Source: Pyrococcus yayanosii CH1 (GTDB lineage: Archaea; Methanobacteriota_B; Thermococci; Thermococcales; Thermococcaceae). Taken from it: a stretch of DNA of 64,000 nucleotides. Within the stretch, counting starts at the first letter, position 1; each line of letters opens with the position of its first letter. This document shows, in pieces, positions 43,508 through 51,839 of the stretch. The stretch lies in NCBI RefSeq assembly GCF_000215995.1, contig NC_015680.1:434001-498000 (forward strand), in the 5' to 3' direction. The notes below the pieces were generated by a model. That model was given only the letters and a program-made list of their open reading frames with translations. It was not told the origin of the DNA and made no database searches. The position numbers and the translations under genes are program-made.

Positions 43508-43871
43508 CCGTCATAGTGAAGCCCGTTATAACAATAACCAGAGACGAGGAGAACGAGTTCAGAAATTTCATTGGAGGACCGGGAGTTAAAACGCCTGCAG
43601 GAGACGGCAGGATGGTTTCTGAGGATATTCTGAAGCCCGTTGAAAGTCTTCCAAGCTGGGTGGGAATACGACCAAAGGTCAAACTCTACGTGGACATGGA
43701 CTTTGGGGCCTTTGACCCTACCCTTCATGCGGTACTTTTAAGGAGTGGAAACTTTCTGATTTGGATTTTCGATATGTCCTAACCGATCGTATTGATATTC
43801 GTTCATCCCTGGCCAAGGCCACAATAAGGCACATTGACAGGTCAATTGAAATACTCTCGTTCGATAGGTAG
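43508..43871 (+). pseudogene. composite remnant: toxin stalk fragment joined to family B C-terminus
   Basis: The first part, VIVKPVITITRDE, copies the middle of the toxin at 39696 (VIVKSVITITRDE there). After that the sequence changes to a stretch resembling the end of family B (VDMDFGAFDPTLHAVLLRSG). After a frame shift near 43778 it reads IDIRSSLAKATIRHIDRSIE and stops at 43871. It is a recombination scar of two cassette genes and is not expected to be functional. Confidence 0.5.
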
Positions 43872-43892
43872 CTCGGATGACATAGGGAAAAG

Positions 43893-43999
43893 AAGGAGGT
43901 GAATGTGGTGTCTTTCTCCTTTGTTTTCTTCGGCTTTGAGGAGGCGCTTCGTGGGGAAGTTCCAGAGGATACTCTAACCATTGCCATCAAACACGGGGA
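43893..43999 (+). repeat. 107-bp direct repeat, copy 2
   Basis: Identical to 40694-40800, 3199 bp upstream. Beyond the repeat the two sequences stay very similar to about 44090 but with scattered differences. Some of these match the locus 1 copy instead (GAAAACCA...ACTCCTGGGCGATT), a mosaic pattern. Confidence 0.85.
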
Positions 44000-44093
44000 G
44001 AAAACCACACTCCTGGGCGATTGCTTCACCAAGGACCCGGTTGGTGACGTTATTGAGGCAATAGCATTCGCAATCAACTCCTGCGAGGGCATT
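43908..44093 (+). pseudogene. 5' fragment of a family A immunity gene
   Basis: The GTG at 43908 with the same ribosome site starts SFSFVFFGFEEALRGEVPED and runs to AINSCEG. There the similarity to the intact gene ends at the TTAA joint (44092-44095). Beyond it the frame reads antisense through the disrupted membrane gene. It marks the right end of the 4.8-kb insertion. Confidence 0.7.
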
Positions 44094-44095
44094 AA

Positions 44096-44363
44096 TTTCC
44101 TTCGAAAAATAGAGCCTACCGTGGGTCTTTTCGATTATTTCTGGGAGACGTTTCAAGTCATCTTGTGAGTAGCCGTAGCGTTCAAGGGCCTTTCCAACGA
44201 AGTGAAGCGCTACAAGGAGAAACGGGATGAGAAGGAGGAAGGCAATGAAAAGGTTCACGGCGTTGAGGTTTTTCCTCGTCTGGGAGGAGAGAGTCCACAG
44301 GGCGAACCAGGAGCCCGGAACGAGAAGCCACGGGATGAGGTAGTCCCTGATGAAAACCCTCAT
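44096..44363 (-). pseudogene. N-terminal half of the disrupted membrane protein gene
   Basis: The ATG at 44363 starts MRVFIRDYLIPWLLVPGSWF, two hydrophobic segments and a charged loop (KALERYGYSQDDLKRLPEII). These align with ARILEKHGYRKRDIKRIDEI of the membrane protein at 35214. The coding sequence stops making sense at the TTAA joint, where the inserted segment begins; the second half is at 38803-39277. TATA-like ACTTATTTACT lies about 27 bp upstream, so the promoter survives. Confidence 0.7.
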
Positions 44364-44563
44364 GGCCGTTAATATTATCGGGAGTAAATAAGTCTTTTGA
44401 ACCCCTGACCTCCTCCCCGCCCTGAAGGGAGACGAGATTATCCTTTCTTTTTCCTGTCGACTTTCCCTTCATCTTGATTGGCTTTTGAGGGAGTTACGGG
44501 AAAAATTTCCAAAAATGAACTCCTACTGCCCCGGCAGTTGGAGTTTAATGTCCTAATTCAGCT
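44364..44563. other. intergenic stretch at the right end of the island
   Basis: About 200 bp between the disrupted membrane gene and folP. Apart from the promoter of the membrane gene I see no gene, tRNA fragment or repeat here. Confidence 0.4.
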
Positions 44564-45382
44564 TTAGGGAATAAATCGCCTCACAAAATCAGCTACCTTA
44601 ACGGCATCGAGCGTCTCCCTGACGTCGTGGGTTCTAACTATGTTCGCCCCCTTCAAGACGGCTATTGCCGTCGCAGAGAGGCTGCCCGCCAATCTCTCGG
44701 ATGGGTCTTTTCTCCTTGTTATGGCTCCGATAAAAGATTTCCTCGAGACACCGATAAGGATGGGCCTTCCGAACAGTTTGAGGAGGTTTAAATTTGCTAT
44801 GACCTTTGAGTCCCACTCGTACCAGGGTGGATAGGCAGGTCTTAGGAATCCTATTGCGGGGTCAATGGCTATATCCTTAATCCCATGTTCCTCAGCTATT
44901 GCCAGACTTTCCTGTAGGAACTCAATGACTGTTTTAACAGGGTCAAGTAAGTCTCTCACCTGCCCATGGGCGCATAAAACGACTGGAGCACTGTATTCTG
45001 AGGCAACTTTTGCCATGTCAGGGTCTCCTTTAAAACCCGTAACATCATTTATTATGTCAGCACCGGCCTTGAGAGCTTCCTCGGCGACCTTAGCGTTCGT
45101 TGTATCTATACTCACCGGGACATCAACAACATCCTTGACAATTTTAATTGCCCACTTGGCCCGTCTAATTTCCTCCTCGAGCGGTATCTGAGTCTCGAGA
45201 TAGGGGGCAGTAGATTTGGCTCCGATATCTATGAAACTTGCCCCCTCATCAACCATCTTCACTGCCGTTTCAACTAAGGCCTTCTCATTGTTTCTCACAC
45301 TCCCCTTGTAGAAGCTTTCGGGTGAGACATTTATGACACCCATTATCCTCGGCTCGTCCAGTTTAACACCCGCAAACTTCAT
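44564..45382 (-). CDS. folP: dihydropteroate synthase-like protein
   Basis: A 272-residue TIM-barrel of the DHPS family, which joins the pterin to the aromatic amine in folate or methanopterin-like cofactors. Motifs: GVINVSPESF, then IDIGAKSTAPY, then SIDTTNAKVAEEAL, ADIINDVTG and GVSRKSFIG. The ATG at 45382 follows GGTGGTGCTC. The gene is divergent from a beta-RFAP synthase gene, the enzyme that makes the aryl-amine side of methanopterin-type cofactors. The pair therefore suggests a methanopterin-like C1 carrier rather than ordinary folate. Confidence 0.85.
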   Translation of the reverse strand: MKFAGVKLDEPRIMGVINVSPESFYKGSVRNNEKALVETAVKMVDEGASFIDIGAKSTAPYLETQIPLEEEIRRAKWAIKIVKDVVDVPVSIDTTNAKVAEEALKAGADIINDVTGFKGDPDMAKVASEYSAPVVLCAHGQVRDLLDPVKTVIEFLQESLAIAEEHGIKDIAIDPAIGFLRPAYPPWYEWDSKVIANLNLLKLFGRPILIGVSRKSFIGAITRRKDPSERLAGSLSATAIAVLKGANIVRTHDVRETLDAVKVADFVRRFIP

Positions 45383-45438
45383 GAGCACCACCCTTGGAAA
45401 AGTTTGAGGAAGAAATAAAAAACTTCGAGGTGGTGGTC

Positions 45439-46407
45439 GTGATAATTCGCACTCCCCGGAGACTTCACCTCGGTCTGATAGATCCCACTGGAAGCCTTGG
45501 GAGACGGTTTGGAAGCCTTGGCGTTGCTCTCGAAGGGGGTTATGAGCTCAAAGTTCTTTCAGCTGAGAGGCTTGAAATCATGGCCGAAGCTGAAGACAGG
45601 AAGACGATAGAGAAGGCCGTCGAGAGGATGAACTCCGCCTTTGGAACCGGGACGAGCTACAAGTTTGAGGTAATAAAATCCATTCCAAGGCACGTTGGCC
45701 TAGGCTCGACGACGCAGCTGAGCCTTGCGGTAGGCACTGCCATAGCGAGGCTCAACAAAATTAGCGTTCCAATCGAAAAGCTTGCCAAAGTTCTTGGGAG
45801 GGGGAAGAACAGCGGGGTAGGAATTTACGCCTTTTCAGTTGGAGGCTTCGTGGTTGACGGCGGTGTGAAAGATGGAATTCCCCCACTCATACTCAGGGAG
45901 GACTTTCCCGAGGATTGGGCTTTCCTGCTCGTTATTCCAGATGTAAAACCGGGTCTTGACGAGGAGGAGGAAAAACCGATAATGGAGAAAACCTTCGGGC
46001 GCGTTGATGTGGCAATGGAGATAAGCTATCGGGTTATCCTTGGCCTTCTGCCCGCTTTGAAGGAAAGGAACATCAGAGTTTTTGGTAAGCACCTTTCGGC
46101 TATTCAAAGACTAGTTGGGAGACACTTCTCGGAGTTCCAAGGAGGAGAGTTCAGGGACGATGTGAGGCTGATTCTTGAGTGGTTGGAAGAGAAAACCTAC
46201 GGGGCAGGACAAAGCAGCTGGGGACCAACAGTTTACGGCCTCATCCTGAAGTCCGAATTTCAGGAGCTTTTCGACGAGATAACCGATTATCTGCGGGAGC
46301 ACGGAATTAGGGCGAGGGTTGAGTTGGGTTTGCCCAGGAACAGTGGGGCTGAGATAGTCCGGGAAAACGCCTTCCTGGAAAGGTTGATAAAGAGCGTAGC
46401 CGAATGA
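45439..46407 (+). CDS. beta-ribofuranosylaminobenzene 5'-phosphate synthase
   Basis: A protein of about 322 residues in the GHMP kinase superfamily. Signs: the opening RTPRRLHLGLIDPTGSLGRR, the HVGLGSTTQLSLAVGTAIAR ATP/PRPP loop, and GPTVYGL near the C-terminus. The enzyme condenses 4-hydroxybenzoate or pABA with PRPP as the first step of methanopterin-type cofactor synthesis. I placed the start at GTG 45439 after GAGGTGGTGG; a TTG at 45394 would add 15 residues. It is divergent from folP. Confidence 0.82.
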   Translation: MIIRTPRRLHLGLIDPTGSLGRRFGSLGVALEGGYELKVLSAERLEIMAEAEDRKTIEKAVERMNSAFGTGTSYKFEVIKSIPRHVGLGSTTQLSLAVGTAIARLNKISVPIEKLAKVLGRGKNSGVGIYAFSVGGFVVDGGVKDGIPPLILREDFPEDWAFLLVIPDVKPGLDEEEEKPIMEKTFGRVDVAMEISYRVILGLLPALKERNIRVFGKHLSAIQRLVGRHFSEFQGGEFRDDVRLILEWLEEKTYGAGQSSWGPTVYGLILKSEFQELFDEITDYLREHGIRARVELGLPRNSGAEIVRENAFLERLIKSVAE

Positions 46408-46413
46408 AGTACG

Positions 46414-47499
46414 TTAGGGTAAGGGAATCCTCTCCACTTCAAGCCTGTCCCACGTCGGATACTCCTCGACGATGAAGAACCTTACGTCGCCTTCTATAGC
46501 TTCAGCCAGCTCAATGGCAACCTCCACGGGCATCTCTATCCTACCCTTCTCACGGTTTATGTAGAGCCACTCAGCCGGAACTTCAGCATCCTTCACGAGG
46601 AGAGCGTAAAGCTCGTCGAGGTTCCCGTATTCGGCTATGCCGAAGCGAAGCGTCCCGTCCTCGGTTATCTCCATGTAAGGCTTTGCCACGTTCTTGGCCA
46701 TTCTCCTGAGTCGGTTCCTGAGCTGGACGGCATCCTTAAGCTTGGCGGTGCAGAGGTGGTAGCTCAGGGATGTGTTTTCCTCGCCCCAGCGAAGGATTTC
46801 GAGGCCGAGCTCTAAGCTTCCCTTTATGGCCGAGCTTTCGTCGTTTATCGGCTTGTATCCTCTGTCAAGGAGGTTCCTCATGTTGGTCTCGCTGAACTCA
46901 AGCTCGTTCACGTTGAGGAACTTCGCCCCAAGCCTGTCTAGGAACTCCGCGAACCACTTTATCCGTTCACCCTGGCCCGGAACGGCCGGGACCTCTCCAC
47001 CCACGTCCCAGCTGAAGTCGAAGGCGTTCTTTATGTTCTCAATTTCCCTCTCGAAGAGCTTTGAATTCGGAGTGAAAATATCTGGATGAAACCTTATCTC
47101 ATCTAGGCCGGCATCGTAGAGCTTTTCGAGGGCCTTCTTCGTAGCCAGGGCACCGGTGGTGTAGAGGTGTAGATGGAACTCCTCGCCGAACCGCTCCTTC
47201 AGGGCCCTGATGTATTCGACCGTCCTGTTCAGCCTCGCGAGCGGGTCACCACCGGTAACTCCAGCTCCCCCTGCCTCCTGTATCAGTGCCTCCGCTATTA
47301 TGTCATCCACGCTCCTGACAGGCCTCTCGTTGGCATAAACGACATCTCCCCTCCTCCATGGACTCAGCGGGCAGTAGAAGCAGTTTCTGGGGCAGACCCC
47401 AGTGACGAAGAGGACGAGCTTCTCACCCCTAACGCAGAGCTGGCAACCCTCGGGGAGTTCTCCCACAACGTATGAGTAGTAGGTTGTCTCCCTGGGCAT
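46414..47499 (-). CDS. radical SAM protein (COG2108-like)
   Basis: A 361-residue protein. An N-terminal C-x2-C pair (GCQLC) precedes the radical SAM motif CPRNCFYC at about 36-43, then TGGDPLAR as the SAM-binding glycine motif. The rest is a TIM-barrel (HLHLYTTGALAT, then DEIRFHPDIF) with a C-terminal extension. The family is archaeal and its substrate is unknown. The ATG follows GGTCGGTGC. It is convergent with the beta-RFAP synthase gene, with only 6 bp between. Confidence 0.82.
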   Translation of the reverse strand: MPRETTYYSYVVGELPEGCQLCVRGEKLVLFVTGVCPRNCFYCPLSPWRRGDVVYANERPVRSVDDIIAEALIQEAGGAGVTGGDPLARLNRTVEYIRALKERFGEEFHLHLYTTGALATKKALEKLYDAGLDEIRFHPDIFTPNSKLFEREIENIKNAFDFSWDVGGEVPAVPGQGERIKWFAEFLDRLGAKFLNVNELEFSETNMRNLLDRGYKPINDESSAIKGSLELGLEILRWGEENTSLSYHLCTAKLKDAVQLRNRLRRMAKNVAKPYMEITEDGTLRFGIAEYGNLDELYALLVKDAEVPAEWLYINREKGRIEMPVEVAIELAEAIEGDVRFFIVEEYPTWDRLEVERIPLP

Positions 47500-47558
47500 A
47501 GCACCGACCGGTAGCCCTTCCGGAGGACTACCTTTTAAAGGTGGCGGCTGATTCTAGG

Positions 47559-47852
47559 ATGGTGGAGAACGTGAGGGGTGAGCTTATAAGGGTGCTTAGC
47601 GCCGTTGAGGAAAAGGCCAATGAGCTCAAGATGGATGGCTTCGAGCCCGACGTCGTGCTCTTCGGGAGAGAGGCCTACAACTTCTTATCTTCCCTCGTCA
47701 AGTCGGAATTAGGTGGTGAGGAGCTTCCAACGGAGCTCTCTGGCCTGAAAATCGTGATCTTAGATGAGCTCAGAGGATATGCTGTGGTCATAGACTCAAA
47801 GGCATTAGGTTTTGCACTAGGAGCGGCGAGGAGAATTAGAATCGTGGGATGA
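47559..47852 (+). CDS. DUF1884 family protein
   Basis: A protein of about 97 residues, small and soluble, restricted to Thermococcales as far as I know. Recognisable segments are [20 protein letters not shown] and the closing [11 protein letters not shown]. Function is unknown. ATG 47559 is about 25 bp after TTTTAAAG, consistent with a leaderless transcript; GTG 47541 is possible but would leave no leader at all. It is divergent from the radical SAM gene; tRNA-Leu follows on the opposite strand. Confidence 0.75.
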   Translation: MVENVRGELIRVLSAVEEKANELKMDGFEPDVVLFGREAYNFLSSLVKSELGGEELPTELSGLKIVILDELRGYAVVIDSKALGFALGAARRIRIVG

Positions 47853-47853
47853 A

Positions 47854-47941
47854 TGGTGCGGGGGCGGGGATTTGAACCCCGGAACCCCTACGGGAGGGGA
47901 TCTTGAGTCCCCCGCCTTTGACCAGGCTCGGCAACCCCCGC
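47854..47941 (-). tRNA. tRNA-Leu (CAA)
   Basis: A minus-strand class II tRNA with a long variable arm (TCCCGTAGGGGT). Acceptor GCGGGGG/CCCCCGC, T loop GGTTCAAATCC, anticodon loop CTCAAGA giving CAA. CCA is encoded (47854-47856). Confidence 0.96.
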
Positions 47942-47991
47942 ACCAAGATGAAGTTTCGAAGGGTGGCTTATAAGCTTAATGGGTGGTTCCC

Positions 47992-48744
47992 ATGAGGGGT
48001 AGGCTGATGATTGCTCTCCTCCTGCTCCTGCTGGCCTCCGGCTGCATTGGACCGACGACCTCCCCAACCATCACCCGCACCACCCGACCAATGAAAGTTA
48101 TCTTTAACGAAACCCACACTTTTGGGAGTAGATTCTCCATCAGAGTGAACTTGACCGAGGAGGCTGTTGTGAGTGTCAAGCTCGAGATGCCCGAGGGTGC
48201 AGTTCTGAAGTACCTAGGGGTAATAAGGGCCGAGGATGCGAGGACGTGGATTTTAAACGATGAGGGAGTTCAATACGTAGCCAGGAAGAATTCTGTCACT
48301 GCCGGAACGTACAATTTCACGCTTGGTTCTGGTAAGTATTACATCGTCTTTGGACCGCCGGAGGCTCCCCTAGAGGATGTCGTTCTTGGTGAGGGAACCG
48401 TCGAGTTGCTTCCCTCCAACAGGACTGTCATAACCTTCAACGCAAGCCAATACATCCTCCTGAAGAACCTTCAGCTCAAGCTGATAATTCAGGGGAACGT
48501 GTCCTTCCAGCTCCTCGACAGTTATCAGCATGGCAAATGGGAGAGGGGCCAGCATTTCGTCCCCGTGACGGAAAAGAAGAACGCCGAAAGCGGGATATAC
48601 AGGATATCAAGGGACCTGCCGGGCACGGTGTACTACCTCATCATTAACAACGACTCATCCGAAGAGAAGGCCGTCGTGGAATACGAACTTCGGGCAAGCG
48701 CCGTGAGGCCATTCAAAGGCAGGATAGTTGTTTCTCTTGGCTGA
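47992..48744 (+). CDS. secreted lipoprotein of unknown function
   Basis: A 250-residue protein with a lipoprotein signal: MRGRLMIALLLLLLASGC, the lipobox Cys at about 18, followed by a Thr/Pro-rich linker. The mature part is beta-rich with several N-x-S/T sites (SVKLEMPEGAVLKYLG; TVITFNASQYILLKNL), probably facing outside. No known family is recognised. The ATG at 47992 follows GGTGGTTCC. Confidence 0.72.
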   Translation: MRGRLMIALLLLLLASGCIGPTTSPTITRTTRPMKVIFNETHTFGSRFSIRVNLTEEAVVSVKLEMPEGAVLKYLGVIRAEDARTWILNDEGVQYVARKNSVTAGTYNFTLGSGKYYIVFGPPEAPLEDVVLGEGTVELLPSNRTVITFNASQYILLKNLQLKLIIQGNVSFQLLDSYQHGKWERGQHFVPVTEKKNAESGIYRISRDLPGTVYYLIINNDSSEEKAVVEYELRASAVRPFKGRIVVSLG

Positions 48745-48775
48745 TCCCTTTCATTAAAATTTTAGAAGAGAGGGC

Positions 48776-49723
48776 TCAGCCCTTAATCCCACCCATCAGC
48801 AGGGCAAGCACAGCCTTTTGGGCGTGGAGCCTGTTCTCCGCTTCGTCCCAGACCACACTGTTGGGCCCATCTATGACGTCGTCCGTGACCTCCTCGCCCC
48901 TGTGGGCCGGAAGGCAGTGCATGAAGAGGAAGTCCGGCTTTGCGTGCTTTACTAGGTCCTTGTTAACCTGGAACGGCCTAAAGATTCTCCTCCTCTCCTC
49001 GGCCTCTGCCTCCTGTCCCATGCTCGCCCAAACATCAGTGTAAATGACGTCCGCATCTTTGACGGCCTTAATTGGGTCATGGAGGAGCTCGAAGCTTCCA
49101 CCGCTCTCGGCCGCGTTAGCCTCGGCCCACTTGATGACCTTCTCGTCGGGCTCGAAGCCCTCTGGCGTTGCAACGACGACGTGAGCGCCAAGCTTGGTTC
49201 CGGCTATCATGAGCGAATGGGCTACGTTGTTTCCGTCGCCGACGTAGACAACCTTGAGGCCAGCTATGTGGCCCTTCTTCTCCCATATTGTCATGTAGTC
49301 CGCTAAAGCCTGGCACGGGTGAGAAAAGTCAGATAGACCGTTTATCACCGGAACGCTTGCGTACTTGGCGAGGTCTTCAACATCCTTGTGGTCGTAAACT
49401 CTCGCCATTATGGCATCCACGTAACGGCTGAGGACGCGGGCGGTGTCGGCTATCGTTTCGCCCCTGCGGAGCTGGAGGTCCTGGGCGTTGAGGTAGAGGG
49501 CATGGCCGCCGAGGTGTGCCATGGCAACCTCAAAGCTCACCCTTGTCCTCGTGGAGGGCTTCTGGAATATCATTGCCAGGGTCTTGCCCTCAAGGAGCCT
49601 GTGGGGCTTGCCTATCTTCTGCCAAATCTTCATCATTTTGGCCGTCTCGAGAATCGTCCATATCTCCTCGGCCGTGTAGTCCTGGAGGCAGAGAAGGTCC
49701 CTTCCTGCAAGGCTCACGACCAT
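48776..49723 (-). CDS. argF: ornithine carbamoyltransferase
   Basis: A 315-residue enzyme making citrulline from ornithine and carbamoyl phosphate. Motifs: carbamoyl phosphate loop STRTR at about 55, HPCQ in the middle, and FMHCLPAHRG in the C-terminal domain. In Thermococcales the same enzyme can also serve arginine breakdown. The ATG at 49723 follows GGTGATGG. No other arginine genes are adjacent. It is probably a single-gene unit. Confidence 0.95.
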   Translation of the reverse strand: MVVSLAGRDLLCLQDYTAEEIWTILETAKMMKIWQKIGKPHRLLEGKTLAMIFQKPSTRTRVSFEVAMAHLGGHALYLNAQDLQLRRGETIADTARVLSRYVDAIMARVYDHKDVEDLAKYASVPVINGLSDFSHPCQALADYMTIWEKKGHIAGLKVVYVGDGNNVAHSLMIAGTKLGAHVVVATPEGFEPDEKVIKWAEANAAESGGSFELLHDPIKAVKDADVIYTDVWASMGQEAEAEERRRIFRPFQVNKDLVKHAKPDFLFMHCLPAHRGEEVTDDVIDGPNSVVWDEAENRLHAQKAVLALLMGGIKG

Positions 49724-49837
49724 GGCCATCACCGGAATTATCTAGGGGACCCGATTAATAACCGTTTCGTCGGTGTGAAATAGTCAGGTGCGGAAAATAT
49801 TCGGGGAGAAGGGCCCAGGGCTTTAAAGAAGTAAAGG

Positions 49838-51040
49838 TCAGCCAAGGGCGCTCAGGAAGACGCCCGCGACCACGGCAGTTCCTATGACCCCGGCCACGTT
49901 GGGTCCCATTGCATGCATGAGGATAAAGTTCCCCGGATCCTCCTCGCTGGCCAGCCTCTGCACGACGCGAGCACTCATGGGGACGGCGGAGACACCGGCT
50001 GCGCCTATCATCGGGTTTATCCTGCCGCCGCTGAGCTTCATCATGAGCTTTCCAAAGAGCACTCCTCCAGCCGTCGCGGAAGCGAACGCAACTATGCCGA
50101 GGCCGAGTATTATGAGGGTCTTTGCCGTCAGGAAGCTCTCCGCCCTCATTGTTGAGCCAATACCAAGGCCGAGGAATATGGTGACGATGTTCATGAGCTC
50201 CTCCTGGGCAGCTTTGCTGAGCCTCTCGACCACGCCGCTCTCCCTGAAGAGGTTGCCAATCATGAGCATGCCTATGAGCGGGGCAGCGCTGGGCACGAGG
50301 AGCCCTATGATGATCATGCTGGCTATGGGGAAGATTATCTTCTCCCTCTTTGACACAGGCCTGAGCTGCTCCATCCTTATCCGTCTTTCCTCGGGTGTGG
50401 TGAGGGCCTTTATGACGGGCGGCTGAATCAGTGGAACGAGGCTCATATAAGAGTAGGCCGCGACCGCCGTTGCCGAGAGGATATGCGGGGCGAGCTTCGT
50501 GGTAAGGTAAATCGTCGTAGGTCCGTCGGCACCGCCAATTATCCCTATCGAAGCGGCCTCCGTGAGATCAAAACCAAGAACGAGGGCCGCGAGCATGGCC
50601 ACGAAGACTCCTATCTGTGCAGCAGCACCGAGAAGGGCAGTCTTTGGGTCGGCTATCATCGGACCGAAGTCTGTCATGGCGCCAAGGCCGAAGAATATCA
50701 GCAGGGGCACGACCTCCGTCCTGATGAGGAGGTAGTAGATGAGGTCGAAGATGCCCGGTGGGCCATACTGCTGGTTCAGGTAGCTCAGCGTGGCGAAGAT
50801 GTTGTCCTGCACTTCTGGAGGCAGTTGGGGGGCTAAGGGCCAATTGGCGAGGTGCGAAAGCGGAAGGTTCACGAGGACGGCGCTTATGCCTATGGGTAGG
50901 AGGAGGAGCGGTTCCATCTTATAGCGGATTGCGAGGTAGACGAGGGTTAGCCCGACGAGTATCATGATGATGTTGCCAATCGTAAGGTTCACGAGGCCCA
51001 TGTGCTCAAAGAAGTCAATTATTGCCTGCTCAATACCCAT
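49838..51040 (-). CDS. mmdB: Na+-transporting methylmalonyl-CoA/oxaloacetate decarboxylase, beta subunit
   Basis: A 400-residue membrane protein with about nine hydrophobic segments. It has the decarboxylase beta signature (GADGPTTIYLTTKLAPHILS; the acidic residue in IGGADGP is central to Na+ translocation). The end reads FILMHAMGPNVAGVIGTAVV. It is the last gene of the operon mmdA-mmdD-mmdC-mmdB and overlaps or abuts the biotin carrier gene. The complex decarboxylates methylmalonyl-CoA and pumps Na+ outward. Confidence 0.9.
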   Translation of the reverse strand: MGIEQAIIDFFEHMGLVNLTIGNIIMILVGLTLVYLAIRYKMEPLLLLPIGISAVLVNLPLSHLANWPLAPQLPPEVQDNIFATLSYLNQQYGPPGIFDLIYYLLIRTEVVPLLIFFGLGAMTDFGPMIADPKTALLGAAAQIGVFVAMLAALVLGFDLTEAASIGIIGGADGPTTIYLTTKLAPHILSATAVAAYSYMSLVPLIQPPVIKALTTPEERRIRMEQLRPVSKREKIIFPIASMIIIGLLVPSAAPLIGMLMIGNLFRESGVVERLSKAAQEELMNIVTIFLGLGIGSTMRAESFLTAKTLIILGLGIVAFASATAGGVLFGKLMMKLSGGRINPMIGAAGVSAVPMSARVVQRLASEEDPGNFILMHAMGPNVAGVIGTAVVAGVFLSALG

Positions 51041-51045
51041 GGCCA

Positions 51046-51474
51046 TCACCCGAGCTCTATTAGGGCTTGTCCCGTATCGACTGTATCTCCCTCCTTCACG
51101 AGGATTTTCTTCACGACGCCGTCCCTTGGGGCTGGAATTTCGTTCTCCATTTTCATGGCCTCAAGGATGAGTAGCCCCTGCCCTATCTTCACCTCTTGGC
51201 CTTCGCTGACGAGTATCCTGAGGACCTTGCCAGGCATAGGGGCCGTGACGATGTTATCTGACACCGGTTGGGGCTGTGCTGGGACAGGGGCTGGAGCGGG
51301 TGCTGGCGTGGGCGCTGGGGCTGGGGTCGGTGTCACGACGGGTGCGGCTCTCTGAATGCCCCTGGCCTCGACCTCGTAGGTCTCTCCCTCGAGGGTAACC
51401 CTAAACTTCCCGGGCATGAGCTCCTCCACTTCGACCTCGAACTCTTCACCATTTATGACGATCCTAACCTTCAT
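51046..51474 (-). CDS. mmdC: biotin carboxyl carrier subunit of the decarboxylase
   Basis: A 142-residue protein. N-terminal strand region (MKVRIVINGEEFEVEVEELM), a Pro/Ala linker at about 50-72 (TPTPAPAPTPAPAPAPVPAQ), and a C-terminal biotinyl domain with the biotin-lysine motif EAMKMEN. It carries CO2 from the carboxyltransferase to the membrane subunit. ATG 51474 follows GGTGAAG and lies 2 nt after the stop of the delta-like gene. Confidence 0.93.
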   Translation of the reverse strand: MKVRIVINGEEFEVEVEELMPGKFRVTLEGETYEVEARGIQRAAPVVTPTPAPAPTPAPAPAPVPAQPQPVSDNIVTAPMPGKVLRILVSEGQEVKIGQGLLILEAMKMENEIPAPRDGVVKKILVKEGDTVDTGQALIELG

Positions 51475-51476
51475 CT

Positions 51477-51830
51477 TCACCACTTCCCGAGCTTGTAGTT
51501 GAAGTTCTCGACCTCTCCAACATGGCTTGTTACACCGGAAAGCCACCAGGCTTCGGAAGGCTTCCTCTTAATCGGGAGCTCCTTAGGCCTTTTCTGGTCC
51601 AGATACGCCATTATGGCGGCCGTTATCACGGCAATCTTCTTCTCATCAAGACCCTTCTTTGGTGGACTCTCTTGAACCGGCTCCTCACCACCATCCTCCT
51701 TCTCAACGAGGCGCCTCTCGAGCCATCCAATGGCGTACATAGTAACCGCCAGTATTCCGAGAACACCGAAGACGACGGTGACACCGAGGACGGTTATGCT
51801 AAGACCCTCCATAAGCCCCCCAATCACCAT
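51477..51830 (-). CDS. mmdD: decarboxylase delta/gamma (OadG-like) subunit
   Basis: A 117-residue membrane protein. One N-terminal hydrophobic helix (LSITVLGVTVVFGVLGILAV) is followed by a charged soluble tail. This is the size and topology of OadG/MmdD subunits, which hold the complex together. GAGGTGAAAGC precedes the ATG at 51830. It lies between mmdA and the biotin carrier gene. Confidence 0.85.
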   Translation of the reverse strand: MVIGGLMEGLSITVLGVTVVFGVLGILAVTMYAIGWLERRLVEKEDGGEEPVQESPPKKGLDEKKIAVITAAIMAYLDQKRPKELPIKRKPSEAWWLSGVTSHVGEVENFNYKLGKW

Positions 51831-51839
51831 GCTTTCACC

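Larger units (their letters stand above)
39278..44095. mobile_element. 4.8-kb inserted segment carrying a toxin-immunity array
   Basis: The segment interrupts one membrane-protein gene. TTAA stands at both edges (39274-39277 and 44092-44095), and deleting the segment with one TTAA restores a continuous frame LYFSKEINIIGKTLVFWG. The left end begins in the 3' part of an hcp gene, the right end in the middle of a family A immunity gene. No transposase, integrase or terminal inverted repeat is visible. It may be DNA captured from an hcp-linked toxin locus of another strain, joined through the TTAA microhomology, or an element with a TTAA target duplication. Confidence 0.65.

Noticed and set aside
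39278-44095. Insertion sequence or integrative element with its own transposase/integrase
   Set aside because: No transposase, integrase, terminal inverted repeat or tRNA attachment site was found within or at the edges.
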